Notes: generated from the sequence alone by a model not told the origin. A DNA stretch of 7,585 nt from Erysipelotrichaceae bacterium (GCA_017418585.1 JAFONG010000177.1:1-7585), one strand, 5' to 3'. Positions 1 to 6,090 are shown, counted from the first letter of the stretch. Made by a program: numbers and translations.

Positions 1-24
1 GGTATGAAATATGAAAGGCAGAAA

Positions 25-504
25 ATGAAGAAAAAGTATATAATATGGTTCTGTTTGTTTCTGGTCTTAGTTTCCGGATGTTCGAATTCCATGGAAGACG
101 AAAAACAGGAAACGGACAAAACGGAAACGGCAGAGAAAAACCACAACGAGGAGAACCTTGAGATGAAACTGATTATCAGTGATACAGAAGTACCGGTAAC
201 ATGGGAAGACAACGATTCCGTAAGGGCGATCATGGATATGATATCGGACCGGCAGTTGACAGTACAGATGTCCATGTACGGCGGTTTTGAGCAGGTCGGT
301 GAACTCGGTCAAAGCATTATCAGGGATGACAGACAGATCACAACCAGTCCCGGTGACATCGTTCTGTATGCGGGAAACAGTATCGTGGTATTCTATGGCT
401 CCAATTCCTGGGCTTATACCAAACTCGGTCACATCGATCTTTCAGACGATCAGTTGAGGGACCTTCTGGGAAATGAAGACGTTAAGATAACGTTATTCAG
501 ATAG
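25..504 (+). CDS. Cyclophilin-like-fold lipoprotein
   Basis: Encodes a 159-residue exported lipoprotein. The N-terminus has a basic start (MKKK), a hydrophobic stretch (about residues 5-16) and a lipobox VSGC with the lipidated Cys at residue 19. A charged, Glu/Lys/Asn-rich linker (about 20-45) follows. The rest (about 47-159) resembles the bacterial cyclophilin-like domain (Cyclophil_like2 type): a VTWEDN segment, a Met-rich strand with a GGFE turn, a PGDIVLY strand and a final SWAYTKLGHI segment. Domains of this type share the cyclophilin barrel but are not known to be proline isomerases, so no enzyme activity is assigned. The start at 25 is preferred over an in-frame ATG at 4 because AAAGG at 14-18 lies six bases upstream of it and because it puts MKKK directly before the signal helix. 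The gene ends just before a terminator. Upstream neighbours are outside the window. Confidence 0.82.
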   Translation: MKKKYIIWFCLFLVLVSGCSNSMEDEKQETDKTETAEKNHNEENLEMKLIISDTEVPVTWEDNDSVRAIMDMISDRQLTVQMSMYGGFEQVGELGQSIIRDDRQITTSPGDIVLYAGNSIVVFYGSNSWAYTKLGHIDLSDDQLRDLLGNEDVKITLFR

Positions 505-524
505 AATTCTATTTATAGAAATTT

Positions 525-570
525 AAAAGCATCCATGGATATATTAGGAAATATCGGTGGATGCTTTTTA
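525..570. terminator. Bidirectional intrinsic terminator between convergent genes
   Basis: AAAAGCATCC (525-534) pairs perfectly with GGATGCTTTT (559-568). Inside it, GATAT (538-542) pairs with ATATC (551-555), which extends the hairpin. The U-rich end on the + strand (565-569) follows the lipoprotein stop at 504. The A-run at the other end gives a matching U-run on the - strand, so the same element can end the convergent lysozyme transcript. Confidence 0.85.
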
Positions 571-615
571 ATGTGTTGTTTGTCTTTTCTTTGAAAGGAA
601 ACTCAATGACGCCGC

Positions 616-780
616 TTACCTGACGACAAGATCCTCCAGTTTTTTGTTTTCATTCAGAACATTCAGATCGATGTATGTTTCACCGCCCGTATATCCTTCC
701 AGCTGACCTCTGTTGAGATACTGCCAGATATACCAGTCGTCCCTGTAGTTCCAGCTTATAGGCGTATACAGGCTGGAGAT
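616..780 (-). pseudogene. Severed C-terminal part of the GH25 lysozyme, in frame after a TGA
   Basis: Read on the - strand in the same frame as the upstream lysozyme ORF, these 54 codons plus TAA (618-616) contain no other stop. They encode the typical end of a GH25 domain: a SLYTPISWN segment, WYIWQY, a GYTGGE turn and YIDLNV. In the family the IWQY strand and the final DLN belong to the last strands of the barrel. The preceding TGA (783-781) aligns with the conserved Trp of the family's PLWI-type motif, so a single TGG-to-TGA change explains the break. There is no credible start codon or ribosome site for separate translation. It is either dead sequence or a readthrough extension giving a 251-residue protein. 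Confidence 0.8.
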
Positions 781-1371
781 TCATTTCCTGAATCCGTCAA
801 ATTCTCCCTTCAGGTATTTCTCATATATGTCTGGCCTTGTGTAGATCAACGGTTTGACTCCGTATGCTTCTTCAACGGTTTTCAGAAATATGTTCAGTTC
901 TCTTACGACATCTTCTTTTTCCGGCGGATTCTCTTCCTTGTCTCCGTAGTATTCCACATCAACTACCGGAAGCAGTCTACCCCTGATATCCGCACCTACG
1001 GCATTGATGAAGTTCTCCGCCTGGGTCTTTCCGGCACTGTCGTAGGAAAAGAAATGATACGCTCCGGAAAGCAGCCCGGCTTTTCCGGCGTTCTCCCAGT
1101 TTTCCTGAAATCTCGGGTCCTGCATGCCGCTTCCTTCGGTCGCCTTGATATAGATGAACCTGATGTCCTGCTGTTTCAGTCTGTCCATGTCGATATCCGC
1201 CTGATACGATGAAACATCGACGCCGATTATGCTGTTTCTTTCATCTACGAACCATCTGTTGATGAAGATCTTCTTCTGTTTCGCCAGAATAAAGACTGTC
1301 AGGTATATGGCTGAGAGTATTATTATCAATATGGTCAGTATGAATACAAGTCTTTTAGTGATTTTTTTCAT
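781..1371 (-). CDS. Membrane-anchored GH25 lysozyme (muramidase), truncated by in-frame TGA
   Basis: The 196-codon ORF encodes most of a glycoside hydrolase family 25 domain behind an N-terminal membrane anchor. Enzymes of this family cut the MurNAc-GlcNAc bond of peptidoglycan outside the cell. Residues 8-30 form one strongly hydrophobic helix that would leave the domain extracellular. GH25 landmarks are GVDVSSYQ (Asp52), IKATEG (75-80), GAYHFF (103-108), the catalytic DVE (Asp138, Glu140) and LIYTRPDIY (175-183). All candidate catalytic residues lie before the stop, but the last barrel strands lie beyond it, so the standard-code product is probably unstable or inactive. The ATG at 1371 is the only good start: an in-frame TAA lies upstream and no Shine-Dalgarno sequence is visible. 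The gene is divergent from phoB and convergent with the lipoprotein gene. Identification is firm; functionality is doubtful. Confidence 0.85.
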   Translation of the reverse strand: MKKITKRLVFILTILIIILSAIYLTVFILAKQKKIFINRWFVDERNSIIGVDVSSYQADIDMDRLKQQDIRFIYIKATEGSGMQDPRFQENWENAGKAGLLSGAYHFFSYDSAGKTQAENFINAVGADIRGRLLPVVDVEYYGDKEENPPEKEDVVRELNIFLKTVEEAYGVKPLIYTRPDIYEKYLKGEFDGFRK

Positions 1372-1382
1372 ATTCTGTATCC

Positions 1383-1388
1383 ATTATA
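1383..1388 (-). promoter_or_regulatory. Putative -10 box of the lysozyme gene
   Basis: The - strand reads a perfect TATAAT here. Transcription would start near 1376, leaving only about five bases before the ATG at 1371, which fits the absence of a Shine-Dalgarno sequence. No good -35 is visible at the expected spacing; TCATCC at 1411-1406 is the nearest candidate and is a poor match. The match could be chance, with the real promoter further upstream. Confidence 0.4.
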
Positions 1389-1430
1389 CTGCACGGAAAC
1401 ATCCTGGATGAAGACGAGAATACTCCTTTT

Positions 1431-1468
1431 AAACCGCAGAATGAAAACCGAATGATGTTCTGCGGTTT
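1431..1468. repeat. 11-bp perfect inverted repeat in the divergent intergenic region
   Basis: AAACCGCAGAA (1431-1441) is the exact reverse complement of TTCTGCGGTTT (1458-1468), with a 16-base loop. The loop carries a partial second copy of the left arm (AAACCG at 1445-1450), so the right arm could pair two ways. Neither side has a contiguous T-run, so it is not a standard terminator. It lies upstream of both divergent genes and could be an operator or a leader structure of a longer lysozyme transcript. Function is unknown. Confidence 0.55.
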
Positions 1469-1553
1469 GTATCTGCCTTTTTAAGTGCCATCAGAAACTG
1501 CAGTCTTATTTCAGGTAAACGGACCATTTCCGCTTTTCATTAATATCCGGTTT

Positions 1554-1570
1554 TTTACATTTTCTTTACA
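1554..1570 (+). promoter_or_regulatory. Tandem Pho box upstream of phoB
   Basis: TTTACA (1554-1559) is repeated exactly at 1565-1570 with a 5-base spacer, an 11-bp period. This matches the TT(A/T)ACA direct repeats bound by Bacillus PhoP. The downstream copy would sit at about -38 to -33 if the TATATT at 1591-1596 is the -10. This suggests autoregulation of the phosphate two-component operon. The family usually shows more repeats, and I see only two convincing copies. Confidence 0.72.
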
Positions 1571-1590
1571 AATATAAAATCATTTTTCTG

Positions 1591-1596
1591 TATATT
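1591..1596 (+). promoter_or_regulatory. Putative -10 box of the phoBR operon
   Basis: TATATT lies 20 bases after the second TTTACA, a spacing expected of an activator-dependent promoter with a weak -35. It predicts a start near A1603, giving an almost leaderless mRNA for the ATG at 1606. TATAAA at 1573-1578 is an alternative -10, which would give a leader of about 20 bases, still with no Shine-Dalgarno sequence. Confidence 0.4.
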
Positions 1597-1605
1597 ATTG
1601 TTAAG

Positions 1606-2286
1606 ATGATTTACTGTGTTGAAGACGATCGTTCGATCAGAGAACTGATCACATATACCTTGAAAATATCCGGATTTGATGCTGAAGGGTTTGAGAATGC
1701 GAAAGACTTTTTCGCTGCGCTTGAAAAAGAGGTTCCTGAACTGATTCTTCTGGATATCATGCTGGAGGGCAAGGACGGACTGCAGATTCTTAAGGAACTG
1801 AAAGAAAACGACAGGTTCAGGGATATTCCGGTGATCATGGCTACGGCCAGGACCAGCGAATTCGATAAAGTGATAGGTCTGGATTCCGGGGCGGACGATT
1901 ATCTTGCCAAGCCGTTTGGCATGATGGAGATGGTTTCGAGAATAAAGGCGGTTCTTAGAAGAAGCCGGAAAGAATCAGGAAATCAGATCATCCGGTACAG
2001 AGAAATAGAAATAGATAAAACGAAGTATTCCGTCAAGGTCGATGGCAATCAGATCGATCTGACGCCGAAAGAATATGATCTGCTGGTGTGCCTGGCCGAG
2101 AATCCCGGCATCGTCTTTTCCAGAGAACAGCTTCTGGACAAGATCTGGGGTCTTGACTACCTTGGAGAATCCAGAACGATCGATGTCCATATCAATACAT
2201 TGCGCAACAAGCTCGGTTCCTTGGGGAAATACATCATCACGATGCACGGCATAGGCTACTGCATGAAAGAGGAGAGCAATGGCTAG
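1606..2286 (+). CDS. phoB: PhoB/PhoP-family response regulator (OmpR type)
   Basis: A 226-residue cytoplasmic DNA-binding response regulator, full length for the family. The receiver domain (about 1-118) has the acidic pair Asp7-Asp8, phospho-acceptor Asp50, switch Thr80 and Lys102. The motif after Asp50 reads MLEGKDG rather than the common MLP.DG. The OmpR-type winged helix (about 128-222) has DLTPKEYDLL, the recognition-helix region with SRTIDVHINTLR, and the wing MHGIGYC. The ATG at 1606 starts two codons before YCVEDD, as expected, but has no Shine-Dalgarno sequence (TTGTTAAG precedes it). The stop overlaps the sensor kinase gene by 8 bases. Assignment to phosphate control rests on the paired TTTACA boxes upstream, the PhoR-like partner and the downstream Na+/Pi transporter. 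The protein sequence alone would only support a generic OmpR-family call. Confidence 0.85.
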   Translation: MIYCVEDDRSIRELITYTLKISGFDAEGFENAKDFFAALEKEVPELILLDIMLEGKDGLQILKELKENDRFRDIPVIMATARTSEFDKVIGLDSGADDYLAKPFGMMEMVSRIKAVLRRSRKESGNQIIRYREIEIDKTKYSVKVDGNQIDLTPKEYDLLVCLAENPGIVFSREQLLDKIWGLDYLGESRTIDVHINTLRNKLGSLGKYIITMHGIGYCMKEESNG

Positions 2287-3934
2287 AAAGGTTTTTGAAA
2301 GCATTCTTTCCGTTGCGATCATGGTCCTTCTGGTAACGGCTTTTTTTATTGTCAACGAGATGTATCGGAGCTTTACGAATTCGCAGCTGGAAGTACTGCA
2401 GGGTCAGGCAAAGATCATCGCCTACGGCATCAACAAGGACGGACTGCGGTTTATCGATCAGCTGGACGATGCCGACTACCGTATTACGATCATCAATGAA
2501 AAGGGCGATGTCATCTATGACAACATCGACAACGACATCAACACGATGGATAACCATCTCGACAGGGAAGAGGTCATCCAGGCTTTTGCGGAAGGCTACG
2601 GCAGCAGCATCCGTCAGTCTTCCACATTGATGGAGAGATACATCTATACGGCGATCCTTCTTTCTGACGGAAACGTCGTACGTCTTTCCAGTACCTATCC
2701 TTCCATCTACCATTTTCTGATGCTGATTTCCCAGCCTCTGCTGGTGATTATTCTGCTGATTATCCTGGTTTCGCTCTACATTGCCTACAAGCTGGCCAAC
2801 AGGATCGTTCAGCCTCTGAATGAGATCGATACGGACATGCCTGATCAGGTTCCTTACAGTGAAGTCAGGCCGATCATGGAAAAGCTTTCGGCGCAGAAGA
2901 AGATGATCGAATACGACAGGGAAACGTTAAGAAGAAAACGTCAGGAATTCGAGACGATCACCGCAAACATGAGTGAAGGTCTGGTTCTGCTGAATAACGA
3001 AATGATCGTCGTCGATATCAACAGGAGCGCGCAGATGATCCTGCAGACCGATGAAGACGTGATCGGCAGAAAGATTTCAGAAGTCAAGAACTACGACAGA
3101 CTGTCTTCGCTGTTTGAAGATGCGCTGCTGGGACACAGAAGTTCCAATAAAGTGAAAATCAGCGGAAAAAGATATGATGCCGAAACAAGTCCGGTAGAAA
3201 TGGATAAGGAAGTCATAGGCGTCGTTCTTTTCCTGTTCGACGATTCTTTCAAGGAAGCCAATGAAGTCATCAGGAAAGAGTTCGCTTCCAACGTATCCCA
3301 TGAGCTGAAGACTCCTTTACAGACGATATCCGGCTATTCCGAACTGCTGAAAAACGGTTTCGTCAGGGAAGAAGATCAGGAAGAGTTTGCGGATAAGATC
3401 TATCTGGAATCGCAGAGAATGATGAAGCTGATCGAAGATGTCATCAAGCTTTCCCATCTTGACAACGACGAGCTTCAGATCAGGAAAGAGAAGATAGACC
3501 TGAACGAGATCTGCGCCAATGCGGTAGAAACGGTCAGAAAAGACAAGATCGAAGATATCGACATCATTTATGAAGGTGAAGCAGCCACAGTCTACGGCAA
3601 CAGGGAACTGATCGAAAGTATTGTCTTCAATCTCTGCGAAAACGCGATCAGGTACAACGTGGAAAACGGAAAAGTGTTCGTGAAGGTCTTCTGTGATGAC
3701 GATTCATCTGTTCTGGAAGTGAAGGATACCGGTATCGGTATCGAAAAGAAGGATCATGAACGCATTTTCGAGAGATTTTACCGCGTCGACAAGAGCCGAT
3801 CCAAGAATACCGGAGGAACGGGTCTGGGACTCTCCATCGTCAAGCACGCCTGTATCCTGAACAATGCGAAAATCGAACTGGAATCAAAGCCCGGAAAAGG
3901 GAGTACGTTCAGAGTTGTTTTCCCTAAGGCATGA
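2279..3934 (+). CDS. phoR: PhoR-type sensor histidine kinase
   Basis: A 551-residue membrane kinase that should autophosphorylate and pass phosphate to the upstream regulator. TM1 lies at about 8-27, an extracytoplasmic sensor at about 30-143 and TM2 at about 146-172. A short HAMP-like segment follows (NRIVQPLNEID, 174-184). A PAS domain covers about 224-325, starting at FETITANMSEGLVLL. HisKA has FASNVSHELKTPLQ with phospho-acceptor His341. The HATPase domain has an N box (NLCENAIRYN, 451-460), a G1 box DTGIGI (483-488), an F box (IFERFYRVD) and a G2 box GTGLGL (513-518). All catalytic motifs are intact. The ATG overlaps the end of phoB, and AAAGAGGAG at 2266-2274 is its ribosome site, so the two are translationally coupled. 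The TGA stop (3932-3934) is followed at once by a Pho box. PhoR is favoured by architecture (two TMs, PAS, HisKA) and context. Confidence 0.85.
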   Translation: MARKVFESILSVAIMVLLVTAFFIVNEMYRSFTNSQLEVLQGQAKIIAYGINKDGLRFIDQLDDADYRITIINEKGDVIYDNIDNDINTMDNHLDREEVIQAFAEGYGSSIRQSSTLMERYIYTAILLSDGNVVRLSSTYPSIYHFLMLISQPLLVIILLIILVSLYIAYKLANRIVQPLNEIDTDMPDQVPYSEVRPIMEKLSAQKKMIEYDRETLRRKRQEFETITANMSEGLVLLNNEMIVVDINRSAQMILQTDEDVIGRKISEVKNYDRLSSLFEDALLGHRSSNKVKISGKRYDAETSPVEMDKEVIGVVLFLFDDSFKEANEVIRKEFASNVSHELKTPLQTISGYSELLKNGFVREEDQEEFADKIYLESQRMMKLIEDVIKLSHLDNDELQIRKEKIDLNEICANAVETVRKDKIEDIDIIYEGEAATVYGNRELIESIVFNLCENAIRYNVENGKVFVKVFCDDDSSVLEVKDTGIGIEKKDHERIFERFYRVDKSRSKNTGGTGLGLSIVKHACILNNAKIELESKPGKGSTFRVVFPKA

Positions 3935-3951
3935 TTTACATATTTTTTACA
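3935..3951 (+). promoter_or_regulatory. Tandem Pho box upstream of the Na+/Pi transporter
   Basis: TTTACA (3935-3940) is repeated at 3946-3951 with a 5-base spacer, the same geometry as in front of phoB. It begins on the base after the phoR stop codon. The downstream -10 is unclear: TTTATA at 3978-3983 and GATATT at 3959-3964 are candidates. It implies a second, phosphate-responsive promoter for the transporter in addition to readthrough from phoBR, since no terminator separates them. Confidence 0.7.
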
Positions 3952-3985
3952 ATTAACTGATATTGAATTAAAACATGTTTTATAT

Positions 3986-4007
3986 GGTAGATCCGGGAGG
4001 ATCTGCC
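3986..4007 (+). promoter_or_regulatory. Hairpin enclosing the transporter's ribosome binding site
   Basis: GGTAGATCC (3986-3994) pairs with GGATCTGCC (3999-4007) through nine pairs, one of them G-U. The loop is GGGA, a GNRA-type tetraloop. The Shine-Dalgarno sequence GGGAGG (3995-4000) is made of the loop plus the first two bases of the right arm. The stem ends one base before the ATG at 4009. This would limit ribosome access unless the hairpin is opened or bound. Whether it is regulatory is inference. Confidence 0.6.
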
Positions 4008-4008
4008 T

Positions 4009-5688
4009 ATGAGTCAAATAGAAATAATAGAGCATCTGCTGGAACTGACTGCCGGCATCGGCGTATATCTGATCGCCTTTAAGATGATCAGCGGCAATCT
4101 GGAAGCGGTCAGTTCAGACAGACTGAAAAAAACATTTGCAAAGATCTCCGACAGCAAGATCATCGGTCTTTTTATCGGTATTGTCGCAACCGTTCTGATA
4201 CAGAGTTCCAGTGCTGTCACAGTCATGACGATCGGTTTCGTGAATGCCGGTATTCTTTCTCTGACCCAGGCTGCGACTATTGTTTTCGGCGGCGAGATCG
4301 GAACGACGGTCAGCGGCCAGATCGTCGCCCTGGGACTGTTCAATTCGGAAACGGTCGACCTTAATATCCTGTTTTCATCGATGGCAGGACTGGGAGTCGT
4401 CCTGTCTTCACTGGCAAAAACAGACAATCTGAAGAAAACGGGAGAGATCGTCTCCGGTTTTGGCATCCTGTTCATCGGCCTTGGGCTGATGTCTTCTTCG
4501 ATGCGTTCCTTTGCGGAACTGGACAGCCTGAAGGTCTTCCTTTCCCAACTGAACAATGTTGTATTCCTGACCGCGGCAGGTGCCATCATTACGGCAATCA
4601 TCCATTCTTCTGCGGCCATGACTTCGATCGCGATTACCATGGTTGCGACCGGACTGATCAGCCTGGAACAGGGCATCTACATCACCCTTGGCGCAAACGT
4701 GGGAACCTGCTTCACGGGAGCGATGGCGGCAATGTCGAGCAACACCAACTCCAAGCGGACCTCTGTGATCCAGATGATCTTCAATACCGGAGGCGTCCTG
4801 CTGGTGCTTCTGATCGATCTATTGATAAAGGGATTAAGCTCAAACACTCTTTCAATCGGATTTCTGTTTGACCGGATGTTCCCGGGAACGCCGCATTTTC
4901 AGCTGGCGATGTTCCATACGGTATTCAATATTGTCTCCGTTATCATCGTTCTTCCTTTGACCGACCTGCTCGTATCATTATCGAAGAAGATCATTCCAGA
5001 CAGTGATGAGGATCTGGAAGGCGAAAGATTCTACTATATCGATGAAAACATGCTGTCGACACCGGCGATTGCCGTTTCTCAGGTCAAGAAAGAGATCGTA
5101 AACATGGCCAGGATCGCCATGGAAAACTTTAACGATTCCATCGCCTCGATCATCGATTTAAAGACCGACAACATCAAGAAATTCAGAAACAACGAAAAAG
5201 AACTGAACTTCCTGAACCAGGGACTGGTTGAATATGTCGTAAAGCTCAGCGGCCTGAGCAACATGAGCCGGAAGGACCATCAGTATCTGAGCTCAACCTA
5301 CAAGACGATCGCAGACATCGAAAGGATCGGCGACTACTCCGAGAATATCATGGAGTATACGGAAAACCTGAAAACATTCAACGAATCACTTTCCGAGGAT
5401 GCGAAGGAAGAGGTTAGAGAACTGTCCTCACTGATAAACAAGCTTTATGAACTGACCATGGATGTGTATGAAGACGGAAACAGGGCTACCTTCGTGAAGT
5501 CCATGAAGATCGAGGAGAAGATTGACGATCTGACGCAGAAGATGGCGAAAAATCACATCAAGAGGCTGGGTAAGAACCAGTGCAGTGTAGAAGCAGGAGC
5601 GCAGTATCTGAAACTGGCGAGCGATGTAGAGAGGATCGGAGATCACCTCATCAACATCAACGACAGGGATTACGAGGTATCACACTAA
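4009..5688 (+). CDS. Na+/phosphate cotransporter with C-terminal PhoU domain (NptA/YjbB family)
   Basis: A 559-residue membrane protein that imports phosphate with sodium. It has the inverted-repeat architecture of the Na/Pi cotransporter (NPT2-like) family. The first half carries LIQSSSAVT (63-71) and GGEIGTT (94-100); the second carries IIHSSAAMT (197-205) and GANVGTC (228-234). Hydrophobic helices fill about 10-325. The cytoplasmic tail (about 355-559) is a PhoU-like helical domain with two metal-binding motifs, DIERIGDYSENI (436-447) and DVERIGDHLINI (539-550). The length is normal for this fusion type. The ATG has GGGAGG eight bases upstream, inside a hairpin. A tandem Pho box precedes it, and phoR lies 74 bases upstream. 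The PhoU tail may couple transport to signalling through PhoR, but that is inference. It is the first gene of a two-gene unit with the small membrane protein. Confidence 0.92.
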   Translation: MSQIEIIEHLLELTAGIGVYLIAFKMISGNLEAVSSDRLKKTFAKISDSKIIGLFIGIVATVLIQSSSAVTVMTIGFVNAGILSLTQAATIVFGGEIGTTVSGQIVALGLFNSETVDLNILFSSMAGLGVVLSSLAKTDNLKKTGEIVSGFGILFIGLGLMSSSMRSFAELDSLKVFLSQLNNVVFLTAAGAIITAIIHSSAAMTSIAITMVATGLISLEQGIYITLGANVGTCFTGAMAAMSSNTNSKRTSVIQMIFNTGGVLLVLLIDLLIKGLSSNTLSIGFLFDRMFPGTPHFQLAMFHTVFNIVSVIIVLPLTDLLVSLSKKIIPDSDEDLEGERFYYIDENMLSTPAIAVSQVKKEIVNMARIAMENFNDSIASIIDLKTDNIKKFRNNEKELNFLNQGLVEYVVKLSGLSNMSRKDHQYLSSTYKTIADIERIGDYSENIMEYTENLKTFNESLSEDAKEEVRELSSLINKLYELTMDVYEDGNRATFVKSMKIEEKIDDLTQKMAKNHIKRLGKNQCSVEAGAQYLKLASDVERIGDHLININDRDYEVSH

Positions 5689-5701
5689 AGGAGCGGCAGA
5701 A

Positions 5702-5941
5702 ATGTATAGATTTATTTGGAATCAGATAAACAAGATGGAAATTGACAGAAAAACGAAGCAGAGGGTCTTTATCTCTGCAAACGTCACCCTGTATCTATTG
5801 ATCGGAATACTGTGCTGGTATCTGTTCGGATTGAAACTGTTTGGAAGCAATATTTCGTGGTTCATCAGTTTCGTCGGTTATCCTGCGGTACTGCCGGGAT
5901 TTGCGGGCAGCATATTCGCCCTGTTTAAGATAGATCAATAG
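5702..5941 (+). CDS. Small two-helix membrane protein of unknown function
   Basis: A 79-residue protein that I do not recognise. The first 21 residues are basic and polar (NQINKMEIDRKTKQR). Two hydrophobic stretches follow, about 22-48 and about 51-76, joined by a short GSN turn. The second contains two prolines and several glycines (GYPAVLPGFAGS). It lies 13 bases after the transporter stop, with AAAGGAG (5687-5693) eight bases before the ATG, so cotranscription and real translation are likely. Position suggests an accessory role for the Na+/Pi transporter or for phosphate sensing, but nothing in the protein itself shows this. It ends with TAG, and the operon terminator follows about 125 bases later. 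Confidence 0.72.
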   Translation: MYRFIWNQINKMEIDRKTKQRVFISANVTLYLLIGILCWYLFGLKLFGSNISWFISFVGYPAVLPGFAGSIFALFKIDQ

Positions 5942-5962
5942 GCCGGACTTTGGGGCGTTCAG

Positions 5963-6011
5963 AAAGGAGTTTATGAAGAAAGCTTCATGTTTGAATAAAA
6001 ACATCTCCTTT
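5963..6011 (+). other. Nested inverted repeats with a sequestered AAAGGAG; possible structured RNA
   Basis: AAAGGAG (5963-5969) pairs perfectly with CTCCTTT (6005-6011). Enclosed are ATGAAG/CTTCAT (5973-5978 with 5983-5988, four-base loop) and GTTT/AAAC (5989-5992 with 5999-6002). The set can fold as a three-way junction. The outer arm would be the ribosome site of an 18-codon ORF (5973-6029) beginning MKKASC, with only a 3-base gap to its ATG, so the structure hides its own ribosome site. It lies in the 299-base stretch between the small membrane protein and the hybrid kinase, a stretch with no other clear gene. Function is unknown, and a chance fold in a 3' untranslated region is possible. 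Confidence 0.4.
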
Positions 6012-6064
6012 AATTCGCACCAGACATGACGGGATTGGCAAGAGTTTCCTATCACAATGTTTAT

Positions 6065-6090
6065 AAACAGGACCGAAACGGTCCTGTTTT
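6065..6090 (+). terminator. Strong intrinsic terminator of the transporter operon
   Basis: AAACAGGACCG (6065-6075) pairs with CGGTCCTGTTT (6079-6089) as an 11-bp perfect stem with a three-base AAA loop and a TTTT tail (6087-6090). It ends transcription from the phosphate operon. The A-rich left flank would also allow weak termination on the other strand. Confidence 0.9.

Noticed and set aside
4..24. Earlier in-frame ATG giving a longer lipoprotein with a KYERQK extension
   Set aside because: AAAGG at 14-18 is well placed for the ATG at 25, and that start gives a standard MKKK signal peptide. The earlier start has almost no visible upstream sequence to support it.
616..1371. Organism-wide TGA = Trp genetic code
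   Set aside because: Only this one gene shows an internal TGA. The phosphate operon genes and the long kinase frame have none, the Trp codons checked are TGG, and phoR ends with TGA directly before a regulatory repeat.
1371..1411. Upstream ATG on the - strand (near 1402) starting a 15-codon ORF overlapping the lysozyme start
   Set aside because: It has no ribosome site at a usable distance; the AAAAGGAG near 1431-1424 is about 20 bases too far. A chance reading is the simpler view.
3932..4008. phoR extended past its TGA to the next in-frame stop
   Set aside because: The kinase domain ends normally at FRVVFPKA. The following bases are a tandem Pho box and a ribosome site, not plausible coding sequence.
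4014..4676. 220-codon ORF on the - strand inside the transporter
   Set aside because: Its composition mirrors the transporter codons in reverse, with no domain signal. The + strand frame has unmistakable Na/Pi motifs.
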